DNA from: Halobacteriales archaeon QS_4_70_19
GTDB lineage: Archaea; Halobacteriota; Halobacteria; Halobacteriales; Haloarculaceae
Direction of reading: 5' to 3'
DNA: 34,029 nucleotides
Assembly: GCA_003020985.1 (NCBI GenBank)
Contig: PXRM01000024.1
Coordinates: 1 to 34,029, forward strand
Both the position numbers and the translations under genes were made by a program. The notes below the pieces were generated by a model. That model was not told the DNA's origin and did not search any database. It saw only the letters and a program-made list of their open reading frames with translations. Each line of letters begins with the position of its first letter. Within the stretch, counting starts at the first letter, position 1. Positions 14,461-22,721 of the stretch are shown here, piece after piece.

Positions 14461-15596
14461 TTGAGCCAGTGCTGGACAAGCCGCCATCCGATATTCCGCG
14501 CCGCATTGTAGTCAGCGTGCAGTTCCTTCCCACACTTCAGACACTCAAACTCATCACCATCCCGATTATCCTCATGCGTAAACCCACACTCACCGTGACT
14601 GCATCGCTGACTCGTATAAGCAGGCGCAACATCATCCACGTCGATACCGTACTCTTCGGCCTTGTATTCGACGTGTCGCTGGAGTTCGCGGAACGCCCAC
14701 TGCTGGAACTTCGGAGCGTTCGAAATGCGCTCGCGGATGTGTTTCAGGTTCTCGAACGCAATCGCCCTACAGTCGTTCTCAACGGCTTCACGGACGATGG
14801 CCTTCGATACGCGGTGAAGGTAGTCTGCACTCCACCGAGCGAACCGTGAACCGATGCTCCTGATGGTGAGGTGCGCTGAGCGAGTGCCTGTCTGTTGGAG
14901 GTTTCCGCGCCGACGCTCGTACTCGTCGCGGCGGTGGTTGAGGTAGTCCGAATTACCGAAGAACGCTCCTGTACTGGTGACGGCGAGGTATCCGTCCACG
15001 TTCAAATCGACGCCGAGAACCACTCCGTTCTCGGGCTGTTCGTCGGTAGAATCAGCGGGTTCGACTTCTTTTTCTACTGCGACGTGGAGGTAGTACGTGC
15101 CGTCACGCTTGTGGAGCGTTGCTTCCTTCTTTTCCCAGTTGTCAGTCCAATACTCCGCAAACGGCGTGCCGTCCTCGTCGTTGGGCGTGACGAACTCGGC
15201 GCTCACGCGGTCGTCCACAGTGGCAAGGGTAACGTGGTCGTCGTTGTATGTGATGGTACGTCCATTGTACGCGACCACTGAACCACGGAACTCGGGCTTA
15301 CTCGCCTTCTTACCGTCTTCGAGGATGCGGTCTTTGCAGTTTCCGAGCGCGTCGGCGGCGAGGTTGCGGGCGGATTGGACGAGACTGGCTTGCAGACTGG
15401 TCTGCTCCCGAACCTCTGAGTAGGTCTGTTCGTGGAGCGTGTTCTTTGTATCCGTGATCTTTGTGGGGTCGTCGTTCCATCCAGCGCCAGCGACGTGTTG
15501 GGCCGCTTGACGGAATTGCTCGAACGTCTCATCGAGAACGCTGTGCGCGTCCTCGGGAACGTCGAGCTTTAATTGGATGTTGCGGACGACCTCCAT
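14367..15596 (-). CDS. tnpB: TnpB RNA-guided nuclease of the IS200/IS605 family
   Basis: A 409-residue protein, normal length for TnpB. The N-terminal wedge/REC part (1-185) is followed by a split RuvC nuclease with all three catalytic acids: Asp197 (GVDLNVDGYLAV), Glu282 (AIAFENLKHIR) and Asp362 (HADYNAARNIG). A zinc ribbon sits between them (Cys332, Cys337, Cys352, Cys355). Conserved QQWAFRELQRHVEYKAEEYGI-type and YTSQRCS motifs are present. No frameshift or stop interrupts it, so it should be an active omega-RNA-guided DNA nuclease that cuts the empty donor site after excision. Base use is AT-richer than the backbone. The stop is 49 bp before the element's right end. Confidence 0.95.
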   Translation of the reverse strand: MEVVRNIQLKLDVPEDAHSVLDETFEQFRQAAQHVAGAGWNDDPTKITDTKNTLHEQTYSEVREQTSLQASLVQSARNLAADALGNCKDRILEDGKKASKPEFRGSVVAYNGRTITYNDDHVTLATVDDRVSAEFVTPNDEDGTPFAEYWTDNWEKKEATLHKRDGTYYLHVAVEKEVEPADSTDEQPENGVVLGVDLNVDGYLAVTSTGAFFGNSDYLNHRRDEYERRRGNLQQTGTRSAHLTIRSIGSRFARWSADYLHRVSKAIVREAVENDCRAIAFENLKHIRERISNAPKFQQWAFRELQRHVEYKAEEYGIDVDDVAPAYTSQRCSHGECGFTHEDNRDGDEFECLKCGKELHADYNAARNIGWRLVQHWLKSGAGRATSQLALKSGTLNANGDYTPSALRG

Positions 15597-15698
15597 ATTT
15601 CATGAGCACAGCTAGAAATACTTGAATGTTTTTATTTAGACGTGGAGAGTCGGTCTTGCTATCGTAGGGTGGTTTGTGTCATCAGGTGTCGGCTTCCT

Positions 15699-15719
15699 CC
15701 CCGACCTCAAGGGTCGGGG
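15699..15719. repeat. left-end hairpin of the TnpB element
   Basis: CCCCGACC pairs with GGTCGGGG around a 5-nt loop (TCAAG), 18 bp inside the left terminus at 15737. It shares the string CCCCGACCTCAA with the orphan element end at about 12466-12480. Confidence 0.85.
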
Positions 15720-15737
15720 TATCCGCCTCGCAATTCT

Positions 15738-16085
15738 ATGAACTGGACGATCCGCAACGGTATCGACCTTCGACGCCTGCCGCCCCTTCAGTTCGTTCCG
15801 GACGTGTCCGTGGGCGCCGGGGCCAGGGTGCCCGTCAGGGGCGACCCACTCCTCGTACTTCTCATTCGTCCGGAGCGTCCAGAGTTGGACATCGTAGCGG
15901 TCGCACAGTTCCTGAACGTATAGCAGGTTCAGCGGAACCCCGATTCGGGTGTCGAAGTAGATGGCGACCGGCGTCTTCTGGTAGTTCTCGCGGAGCGCGT
16001 CCTTCGTGAGCAGGAACGCCGCGGTGGAGTCCACGCTACCCGAGAGCGACCAGAACCAATCCGGTTCAGTCGGCACGGGCTTCAC
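15738..16085 (-). pseudogene. 5' part of a PAPS-reductase-like PP-loop gene, interrupted by the TnpB element
   Basis: The first 116 residues of a PP-loop ATP pyrophosphatase of the PAPS reductase family. The nucleotide-binding SGGxDS motif appears as SLSGSVDSTA near residues 13-22. The strand-loop AIYFDTRIGVPLNLLYVQELC matches the family's FIDTG..FPET..YVE, and GPGAHGHVRNELKG follows. GTG 16085 is the start, overlapping the upstream frame by 20 bp. The reading frame continues 34 codons into the transposon before a stop, so a chimeric product would be made. Haloviruses and haloarchaeal islands carry similar genes; the reaction (sulfate assimilation, nucleic acid thiolation or another adenylation) is unknown. 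Confidence 0.85.
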
Positions 16086-16437
16086 TTCCGATACCCCTCT
16101 CGGCGGCGGCCTTGGACAGTTCCCACTCGTCGAGCAGTTCCATAGCGCGCTCGCGGTTGCCGGCCTTCCAGGCGTCGCGGGCCTCCCGCCGCCGGTCGAC
16201 GTTGCTGGGGGCGTCGGCCCACTCGTCCGTGGTTGCCTGCGGCGGCTTCACGAGGTAGTCAGTGCGGCCGGTGCCGTCGGGCGCGGCTGCGAACTCGCGG
16301 CGGACGTACTCGGCGCGTTCGAGGCGGCGTAGTTCCGTGCCGACGGAGTCCTTCGACGGCGACAGGTCGTTGCTGCCGTCGTTGTTGACGCGCTTGGCCA
16401 GCCCTTCGAGACGATGCCTGGGAGACGGTGGTCGTCC
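16066..16437 (-). pseudogene. 5'-truncated gene at the island boundary, winged-helix-like
   Basis: An open minus-strand frame begins directly at the pcm stop codon without a start codon. From about 16401 it reads GLAKRVNNDGSNDLSPSKDS, then VGTELRRLERAEYVRREF and a helix-rich tail (VDRRREARDAWKAGNRERAMELLDEW), ending GSEARAD. The pattern (a helix, an ELRRLERAEYVRRE recognition-like helix, a wing DGTGRTDYLV) suggests a winged-helix DNA-binding protein. Its N-terminus is missing, as if the island border cut it off next to pcm. A GTG at 16251 could start a 61-residue remnant. The gene overlaps the PP-loop gene by 20 bp, so it headed that operon. Confidence 0.55.
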
Positions 16438-16438
16438 T

Positions 16439-17071
16439 TCACCCGCCGCGCATCTCGACGAACCGGACGCCGCCGTGCGACTCGCGGTCGAGCGAGCCGT
16501 CCTCGCGGCGGGTCGCGGCGACCAGCGTCTGTCCGAAGCCGTCGGCCAGCGGCGCGAGCAGGAAGCCGCGGGGACGGACCTGCTCTACGACGGCCGCTGG
16601 GAAGTCCTCGGCCGCGCAGGTCAGGTAGGCCGCGTCGTAGGGGGCGTTCTCGGACCACCCCTCGTGGCCGTCGCCCTGCCGGACGTGGATGCCGTACCCC
16701 AGTTCGTCGAACCGGTCGCGGGCCTCGCGGGCCAGCCGGGGCTCGTACTCCACGCTGTAGACCTCGACCCCGAGCTCCGCGGTGACGGCGGCGTGGTAGC
16801 CACAGCCCGTGCCGATCTCGAGGACGCGGTCGCCCGGCTCGACGGCGAGCAACTCCGCCATGACGCCGACCATGTGGGGGGCGGAGATGGTCTGGCCGTC
16901 GCCGATGGGGAGCGGCCGGTCGGCGTACGCGCTGTCGCGGCGTCCCTCGGGGACGAACTCGTGGCGCGGGACCGCCCGGAGCGCGCCGGCGACGCGCTCG
17001 TCGCTGATGCGACCGCCCGTCAGGAGGCCCTCAACCATCCGCTCGCGCGCCTCACGGTAGTCGTCGGCCAC
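16439..17071 (-). CDS. pcm: protein-L-isoaspartate O-methyltransferase
   Basis: A 210-residue SAM-dependent methyltransferase that repairs isoaspartyl damage in ageing proteins. The PCMT hallmarks are present: RHEFVPEGRRDSAYADRPLPIGDGQTISAPHMV (start motif), motif I VLEIGTGCGYHAAV at about 83-96, VYSVEYEP, the GDGHEGW post-I motif and FLLAPLADG. Length and order are normal. It lies 6 bp downstream of the HVO_0476-type zinc finger gene, on the same strand, so they form an operon. The island border lies immediately after its stop codon, yet its C-terminus (RFVEMRGG) looks complete, so the insertion spared the gene. Confidence 0.95.
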   Translation of the reverse strand: MADDYREARERMVEGLLTGGRISDERVAGALRAVPRHEFVPEGRRDSAYADRPLPIGDGQTISAPHMVGVMAELLAVEPGDRVLEIGTGCGYHAAVTAELGVEVYSVEYEPRLAREARDRFDELGYGIHVRQGDGHEGWSENAPYDAAYLTCAAEDFPAAVVEQVRPRGFLLAPLADGFGQTLVAATRREDGSLDRESHGGVRFVEMRGG

Positions 17072-17077
17072 GGCCGA

Positions 17078-17737
17078 TCACCAGCCGGACCAGGCGACGG
17101 AGGCTTTCGACTCGTCGCGGGCGTACACCCGCTTGATGTGCTTGGCGGGCGCCCGGTCGCCAGCGTAGTCGAGTTTGTCCTGGCCGTACCGTTCGATATC
17201 ACCCCTGAGGATGACCCCCTCGACGGTGAACTCGGCGTCGCCGTACGAGTGCGTCTCGCCGACGACGAACGTCTCGTCGCCCGGGACCCGGACGGTCGTG
17301 GAGTGGGTGGAGTCGTGGCGGCCGTCCTTGGGGTGGAGCGTCAGGTCGACGGCGACGTTGCCGACGACGCGCGTCCAGACCGTCTTCACGTCGTCGACGG
17401 GGGCGGCGTCGGTCCGGGGCTGCTCGTCCTCCCCGGCGAGTTCGAGGCTCGTCACGGCGACCGAGAGGATGGCCTCGTCGGTCTCGACGAGGAACTCGTC
17501 GTCGACCGCCAGCCGTTCGTCCGGGTCGAACTCGGCGGTGGCGTCGAACGAGTCCCCCTCCTGCGAGACGATGACCCGTCGCTCGACGGTCGGGTCGCTC
17601 GGCAGGTCCGTTCTGTGGACGTGGTCGCACTCGGTACACCGGACGGTGGCGTGGCCGCTCTCGTGCAGTACCTCGTGGACCGTCTCGTCCCCCGGCGAGC
17701 AGGACGGACAGGCGACCGCGACGCGGTTCGTACTCAT
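17078..17737 (-). CDS. HVO_0476-family zinc finger protein
   Basis: A 219-residue protein with an N-terminal four-Cys zinc finger: CPSCSPGD at about 10-17 and VRCTECDHVH at about 32-41. It is followed by an all-beta domain of about 160 residues. The family is conserved in haloarchaea and, as in this window, sits next to pcm. The late GDAEFTVEGVILRGDIERYGQD stretch and a terminal VYARDESKASVAWSGW are recognisable family features. Function is unknown; the TRASH/zinc-ribbon-like start suggests RNA or protein binding. ATG 17737 gives the usual MSTNRVAVACPSCS start. Confidence 0.85.
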   Translation of the reverse strand: MSTNRVAVACPSCSPGDETVHEVLHESGHATVRCTECDHVHRTDLPSDPTVERRVIVSQEGDSFDATAEFDPDERLAVDDEFLVETDEAILSVAVTSLELAGEDEQPRTDAAPVDDVKTVWTRVVGNVAVDLTLHPKDGRHDSTHSTTVRVPGDETFVVGETHSYGDAEFTVEGVILRGDIERYGQDKLDYAGDRAPAKHIKRVYARDESKASVAWSGW

Positions 17738-17803
17738 ACGCGGCGCTTGCCGGTCCGGGGCTATAAGCCCGCTGTCACGGCGATGCGGTCGGCGACGGGC
17801 CGC

Positions 17804-19105
17804 TCAGTCGTCCGCGGCGGCGGCCGGTCCGGTGGGCGCGCGCTGCTCGCGGCGGTGGAGCCAGACGACGGCCCCGGTCGCGAGGACCCCGGTCGCAGTC
17901 GCGATGGCGAACGCCACCCGGTAGCCCGTCACCGTGTAGACCCGGGCGCCGTTGATGACCTCGCCCGTCCAGTAGGCGTCCAGCACCGCCCCCAGGACCG
18001 TCGGGAGCACCGCGGCGCCGAAGTAGCCCATGCTGTTGATGACGCCGGTGATGGTGCCGGCCACGTCGGGGTCGTGGCGCTCCTTGCCGACGGTGAAGGC
18101 GAGCGCGATACCGCCGTTGGCGAACAGGGCGAGGAACAGCGCCGCGCCAACGACCGGCAGCGGCGGGACGAGCACCAGCACCGCGTAGCTCAGGGTGAAC
18201 AGGGCCGCCGCGGCGACCATGAGCCCCGTCCGGCGGGCGAGGCGGTCCGAGAGCGCGCCGAACGCCGGCGACCCGATGACGAACCCGACGTTGCCCAGCA
18301 GGACGTACGTCGAGGCCCGGGCGACCGACACGTCGTAGATGTCGACGACGTACGGGACGCCCCAGAGCCCGAGGACGGTGAAGTTGGCCCCGAGCGTGAG
18401 AAAGAGGGCGACCCCGAGCAGCCAGGTCTCCCGCTCCGCGAGGACGGTCCGGGTGTTGGCGACGACCTCGCTCAGCGTGGCCGTCCCGCCGGGGGCGGCG
18501 ACCGCCTCGGGCGCCTCGTGGCCGGCCCGCGTCGGCGTGTCCCGAACGGCGGCCCCGACGGCGACAGCGAGCGTCGCGCCGACGCCGCCGGCAGCCAGCA
18601 TCGCGGTCCGCCAGCCGGCCGCCTCGATGGCGAGCGCGAGCGGCGTCGTCGCGAGGATGCCCCCCACGCCGGCAGCCGCGATGGTGTAGCCGGTCATCGT
18701 CGCGTACTCGTCCGGGCGGAACCAGTTCGCGCAGAACCGCAGCGTCGCGATGTAGAGGACGCTCCCGCCGAGGCCGATGGCTGCCCGTGCGACGAACGCC
18801 TGCGCGAGCGTCCCGCTGCTGGCGAACCAGGCCACGCCGCCGGTCATCACCACGAGCCCGACGGCACCGACACGGCGGGGGCCGTACCGGTCGACCACCA
18901 GCCCCGACGGGAGCTGGAGGGCGGCGTAGATGTAGAAGAAGGAGGCGTGGAGCGAGCCCAGTTCGGCGCCGGTCGCGTCGAAGGTGGCGGCCAGGGTGTC
19001 CGCCAGCACCGCCGTCGCGGTCCGGTGGAAGTTCACCAGCAGGAAGCCGCCCGCGAGGAGTGACCACAGGAGCGCCCGCCGCTGGCGCATCGAGAGCGTG
19101 GACAT
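17804..19105 (-). CDS. major facilitator superfamily transporter
   Basis: A 433-residue protein with about 12 transmembrane helices. The MFS signature between helices 2 and 3 (GLVVDRYGPRRVGAVG) and its repeat between helices 8 and 9 (GALSDRLARRTGLMVAA) are clear. A central cytoplasmic loop of about 30 residues follows helix 6. The overall pattern resembles the nitrate/sugar-phosphate/glucarate-type permeases of the family (FRPDEYATMTGY and GGSVLYIATLRFCANWF). Substrate cannot be assigned. The start at 19105 (MSTLSMRQRRALLW) is set by the first membrane helix. The frame stays open 88 codons upstream, but that part is not protein-like and overlaps the aconitase promoter region. Confidence 0.88.
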   Translation of the reverse strand: MSTLSMRQRRALLWSLLAGGFLLVNFHRTATAVLADTLAATFDATGAELGSLHASFFYIYAALQLPSGLVVDRYGPRRVGAVGLVVMTGGVAWFASSGTLAQAFVARAAIGLGGSVLYIATLRFCANWFRPDEYATMTGYTIAAAGVGGILATTPLALAIEAAGWRTAMLAAGGVGATLAVAVGAAVRDTPTRAGHEAPEAVAAPGGTATLSEVVANTRTVLAERETWLLGVALFLTLGANFTVLGLWGVPYVVDIYDVSVARASTYVLLGNVGFVIGSPAFGALSDRLARRTGLMVAAAALFTLSYAVLVLVPPLPVVGAALFLALFANGGIALAFTVGKERHDPDVAGTITGVINSMGYFGAAVLPTVLGAVLDAYWTGEVINGARVYTVTGYRVAFAIATATGVLATGAVVWLHRREQRAPTGPAAAADD

Positions 19106-19331
19106 ACGGGCAGACGGCAGGGGGGTCGTTTTAGCCGTTGTGCCTAGTCCCGCAGCCGACCAGGGGTCGGGATGGCGGGTCGCGCTGGACTGGACCCGCC
19201 CGGAAGCGCCGCGCCGCCCGGGACGAGCCCGGACACGCGGTCGTGGAATCACGGCAGATGACCGTCCCCCCGATCGCGCGAAATCGGCGGTTTGAGGCCC
19301 GCCTAAACGCGCAGAAGAGGGCGGACACGCC

Positions 19332-19343
19332 GGATTTATATCC
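19332..19343 (+). promoter_or_regulatory. TATA box of the aconitase gene
   Basis: GGATTTATATCC is a palindromic AT-rich box in otherwise GC-rich DNA, ending 25 bp before the ATG at 19369. A haloarchaeal TATA at this distance places the transcription start at or just before the start codon, so the mRNA is probably leaderless. Confidence 0.7.
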
Positions 19344-19368
19344 GAGGGTCGCGCACCACCGGACGACA

Positions 19369-21348
19369 ATGGGACAGACGCTCACCGAGAAAATCCTCTC
19401 CGACCACCTCGTGGCCGGGGAGCTCGAAACCGGCGAGGAGATCGGTATCGAGATCGACCAGGTACTCACACAGGACACGACGGGGACCCTCGTCTGGCTG
19501 CAGTTCGAGGCGCTCGACCTCGACGAGGTCCAGACGGAGATCGCGGCCCAGTACTGCGACCACCAGACCTACCAGTTCGACTTCAAGAACACGGACGACC
19601 ACCGCTTCCTCCGCAGCGCGGCGGGCACGTTCGGCGCGCACTTCTCGCGCCCGGGCAACGGTATCTGCCACAACGTCCACAAGGAGAACTTCGCGGCGCC
19701 CGGCAAGACGATGCTCGGCTCCGACTCCCACACGCCCACGCCCGGTGGGCTGGGCGAGCTGGCCATCGGTGCCGGCGGCCTCGACGTCTCCGTCGCGATG
19801 GGCGGCGGCCCGTACTACATCGAGATGCCGGAGATCGTCAACGTCCGACTAGAGGGTGAGCTCCCCGAGTGGAGCACCGCCAAGGACGTGGCGCTGGAGA
19901 TGCTGCGCCGCCTGACCGTCAAGGGCGGCGTCGGCAAGATCTTCGAGTACACCGGCCCCGGCGTGGAGAACCTCACGGTGCCGGAGCGGACGACCATCAC
20001 CAACCTCGGGACGGAGCTCGGCGCGACGACCTCCATCTTCCCGACGGACGGGGAGACCAGGGACTACCTCGAGCGGCAGGGCCGCGGCGACGAGTTCGTC
20101 GACGTCGGCCCGGACGAGGACGCCGAGTACGACGACGAGATCGTCGTCGACATGTCCGAGATCGAGCCGCTGGTCGCCAAGCCCTCGATGCCGGACAACG
20201 TCGTCCCGGTCCGCGAGGTCGCCGGCGAGAGCGTCGACCAGGTCATCATCGGCTCCTGTACGAACGGCGGCTACGAGGACATCCTTCCGACGGCGAAGAT
20301 GCTGGAGGGCCGCGAGATCGAGAAGAAGACCGAGATGATCGTCGCCCCCGGCTCCAAGCAGGCCTCCGAAATCCTCGCCCGCGAGGGCTGGACCGCGGAG
20401 CTGATGGCCGCCGGCGTCAACTTCTCCGAGGCGACCTGTGGTGCGTGTATCGGCATCGGTCACGTGCCCGCCTCCGACTCCGTCTCCGTGCGGACGTTCA
20501 ACCGTAACTTCGAGGGTCGCTCCGGTATCGAGGACGACAGCGTCTTCCTCGCCTCGCCGGAGGTCGCGGCCGCCGCCGCGCTGAAGGGCGAGCTGGTCGA
20601 TCCGCGTGACCTCGCCGACGAACTCGGCGACCTCGAGGCACCGGGCGTCGAGCTACCCGACCAGTACGACGGCTCGAAGGCCGACCTCATCGCGCCCGAC
20701 GAGGCCGTCGACGACGAGCTCATCAAGGGCCCGAACATCGGCGACGTCCCGCTGAAGGACGAGCTGGACTCGGAGCTCGAGGGGCCGAACCTCCTCCGGA
20801 TGGAGGACAACATCACGACCGACCACATCATCCCGGCGACGCAGGACATCCTGATGTACCGGTCGAACGTCCCGAAGCTGTCCGAGTTCACGCTCTCGCG
20901 CGTCGACGACACGTTCGCCGAGCGCGCCCTGGAGAGCGACGGCGGCTTCCTCGTCGCCGGCGAGAACTACGGTCAGGGCTCCTCGCGCGAGCACGCCGCC
21001 CTCTGCCCGATGTACCTGGGCATCGAGGGTGTCTTCGCGCGGAGCTTCGCCCGCATCCACAAGGCCAACCTGTTCAACTTCGGCCTCATCCCGCTCACCA
21101 TCGACGAGGAGACCTACGAGCGGCTGGAGCAGGGTGACGACCTGGAGGTCCTCGACGACGTCGCCGACGGCGTCCGCAGCGGCAGGGAGGAGTTCACCGT
21201 CAGCGTCGACGACGGCGAGTGGGAGTTCACCGCGAACCTCGACGCCTCCGAGCGCGAGCGCGAGATCCTCGCCGACGGTGGCAAGCTCTCGCACACGAAG
21301 AAGCTCGCCAAGGACGGCGACTCCGGCGCGACCCCGGCCGACGACTGA
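19369..21348 (+). CDS. acn: aconitate hydratase
   Basis: A 659-residue single-chain aconitase that isomerises citrate to isocitrate in the TCA cycle. Substrate and cluster motifs are intact: GSDSHTPTPGG (about 117-127), the [4Fe-4S] ligands Cys297 (SCTNGGYED), Cys357 and Cys360 (CGACIGIGH), and the swivelling-domain GENYGQGSSREHAAL. Order and length are as in the compact archaeal/bacterial type related to LeuC-LeuD fusions. The ATG after ACGACA is supported by the TATA box 25 bp upstream. The gene is surrounded by unrelated genes and seems to be monocistronic. Confidence 0.97.
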   Translation: MGQTLTEKILSDHLVAGELETGEEIGIEIDQVLTQDTTGTLVWLQFEALDLDEVQTEIAAQYCDHQTYQFDFKNTDDHRFLRSAAGTFGAHFSRPGNGICHNVHKENFAAPGKTMLGSDSHTPTPGGLGELAIGAGGLDVSVAMGGGPYYIEMPEIVNVRLEGELPEWSTAKDVALEMLRRLTVKGGVGKIFEYTGPGVENLTVPERTTITNLGTELGATTSIFPTDGETRDYLERQGRGDEFVDVGPDEDAEYDDEIVVDMSEIEPLVAKPSMPDNVVPVREVAGESVDQVIIGSCTNGGYEDILPTAKMLEGREIEKKTEMIVAPGSKQASEILAREGWTAELMAAGVNFSEATCGACIGIGHVPASDSVSVRTFNRNFEGRSGIEDDSVFLASPEVAAAAALKGELVDPRDLADELGDLEAPGVELPDQYDGSKADLIAPDEAVDDELIKGPNIGDVPLKDELDSELEGPNLLRMEDNITTDHIIPATQDILMYRSNVPKLSEFTLSRVDDTFAERALESDGGFLVAGENYGQGSSREHAALCPMYLGIEGVFARSFARIHKANLFNFGLIPLTIDEETYERLEQGDDLEVLDDVADGVRSGREEFTVSVDDGEWEFTANLDASEREREILADGGKLSHTKKLAKDGDSGATPADD

Positions 21349-21484
21349 CGCGTCTGGACCACCTTCCCGTTCTTCCGCGTCACTGCCGGTAGCGGCGACT
21401 GCCGTGTTATCGCCGAAGGTGTGATCGAAACCAGCGCTTTCCAGCCGCTATCACCGAGACAAGCCAGAAACGTATTCTATTCCA

Positions 21485-22324
21485 TCATTCCGTCCGCAGT
21501 ACCTCGAGAATCCCTATCGACAGGCCGAACGGGACGAACGTGCTGGCGACGAGGAAGAAGCCGGCCCACGACAGCAGCGGCTGGTCGACGAAGAGGAACA
21601 CGACGGGGCCGAACAGCGACCAGGCGCCGAAGACGGGGACCCCCACCTCCGGCGCGGCGAGGAGGTAGCCGACCGTACAGAACAGGCAACACAGCAGGAT
21701 GACGTTGACCACGAGGGGGAACTTCGGGGTGAAGCTGCTGGCCAGGAAGACGGGGTAGAGGAGGAACGTCGCCATCCCGAACATGGCGGTCTTGGGGTTC
21801 AGGTCGAAGCGGTAGCGCTCGAGGGCCCTGGCGAGGAGGGTGATGCGGTCGCCCAGGTCTGCCGCGTGCGCGTTCCGGTCGGCGGCCGTGCCGGCGGTCC
21901 CCGAAGCGGCCCGAGCATCGGTGCCGGAACCGTCTGCCCCGGGGGTGTCCCCGTCGGGGCCGGCCCACCCCTCCGCGGTCCAGCGGGCGCGCCGTCGACT
22001 GCGGGTTCGCGAGCGGCCGTGCGCGTGCCCGGCGGCCCCCCCGTCCGTGGCGGCGCCAGCGGTGGCGGTGGCCCCGTCGCTTGCACCGTCATCGACGTAG
22101 GCCTCGTGGCCGAGCCGGTCGTAGCGGGCACGCTCGTCGGCATCCGTGAGGACCGCCTCGGCCCGCCTGACGCGCTGGAACTGCTCGGCAGCGTCCGGCG
22201 CGTCGTTGCGGTCCGGGTGGGTTTCTTTCACCCGGTCGCGGTAGGCAGCCCTGATGTCGGCGACGCTGGCGTCCCGGTCGACACCCAGGACCGTGTAGTA
22301 GTCGGCATCGTCGGGGTCTGCCAT
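21485..22324 (-). CDS. J-domain membrane protein
   Basis: A 279-residue protein. Residues 8-72 are a DnaJ domain with the His36-Pro37-Asp38 motif (VKETHPDRND), so it should stimulate a DnaK-type ATPase. The middle (about 85-165) is a low-complexity Gly/Ala/Thr/Arg region, which includes GRSRTRSRRRARW. The C-terminal part has at least four hydrophobic helices (about 180-275). There is no zinc-finger or substrate-binding domain of true DnaJ, so it is not the main co-chaperone; membrane tethering of DnaK is the likely role. Haloarchaea carry several such J-domain membrane proteins. Confidence 0.88.
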   Translation of the reverse strand: MADPDDADYYTVLGVDRDASVADIRAAYRDRVKETHPDRNDAPDAAEQFQRVRRAEAVLTDADERARYDRLGHEAYVDDGASDGATATAGAATDGGAAGHAHGRSRTRSRRRARWTAEGWAGPDGDTPGADGSGTDARAASGTAGTAADRNAHAADLGDRITLLARALERYRFDLNPKTAMFGMATFLLYPVFLASSFTPKFPLVVNVILLCCLFCTVGYLLAAPEVGVPVFGAWSLFGPVVFLFVDQPLLSWAGFFLVASTFVPFGLSIGILEVLRTE

Positions 22325-22721
22325 CGCAGGAACATGACACGCAGGGTATCAAACTCTGTCGGGAGTTCTCACGTTCTGAAGCAACACGCGTGGCTGCCCG
22401 AGTAGTCCGTCAAAAGCGGGGGGGGGGGGTGGGGATGCACCCTGATCGGGTGCACTCGGCGGTAACGGTGCGACGGGTATCAACCTTGTGGCCACCGGGC
22501 TTCTGGACGGCATCACACGGCGACAATCGGCCCGTATGAACGGACGAGCCCGTCGATACCGGGGAGAACTCGGATCGGGGGCCGGATCGAGAGGCACCGC
22601 TCTCACGCGGGGGTCCTCGCCCGCCTCGCGGGGCCGGCAGCGGCTCGGCAGCCTGTCCGGGCAGGGAGGGCCGGAGTGGCCGGCAACAGGGCTTAACTAC
22701 CGGGAGGGACTACCGCGGCCC
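22325..22721. other. 397-bp intergenic region with a 12-G run and a hairpin
   Basis: No gene is convincing. A run of 12 G at 22418-22429 is followed by GGGG and by the perfect stem TGCACCC / GGGTGCA at 22436-22454 (5-nt loop), which could be a terminator for either side or a protein site. The rest is GC-rich and shows no start signals. An open frame reaching back to 22488 ahead of rimI is coding-like only from 22722. CTTAACTAC at about 22691 may be the rimI promoter. Confidence 0.45.

Larger units (their letters stand above)
14318..15737 (-). mobile_element. IS200/IS605-family (IS1341-type) element carrying only tnpB, 1,420 bp
   Basis: Both ends can be placed exactly. Read on the minus strand, host DNA ends CCAGTTCAT and the element begins AGAATTGCG (15737). 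It ends CAGTTGAC (14318), after which host DNA resumes as GTCATGGGA. Removing it joins VH to VMGLL in one frame of the interrupted gene. The left end has a hairpin at 15699-15719 (CCCCGACC/GGTCGGGG). The right end has a hairpin at 14326-14346 (CCTCGGGG/CCCCGAGG). There are no target duplications, as expected for single-strand Y1 transposition. The flank TTCAT and terminal TTGAC resemble ISDra2 cleavage sites TTGAT and TTGAC (family knowledge). TnpA is absent, so mobility would need a transposase in trans. Confidence 0.9.

Noticed and set aside
16262..19063. 933-residue forward open frame opposite pcm, the zinc finger gene and the MFS gene
   Set aside because: It mirrors three well-supported minus-strand genes and has no recognisable domain.
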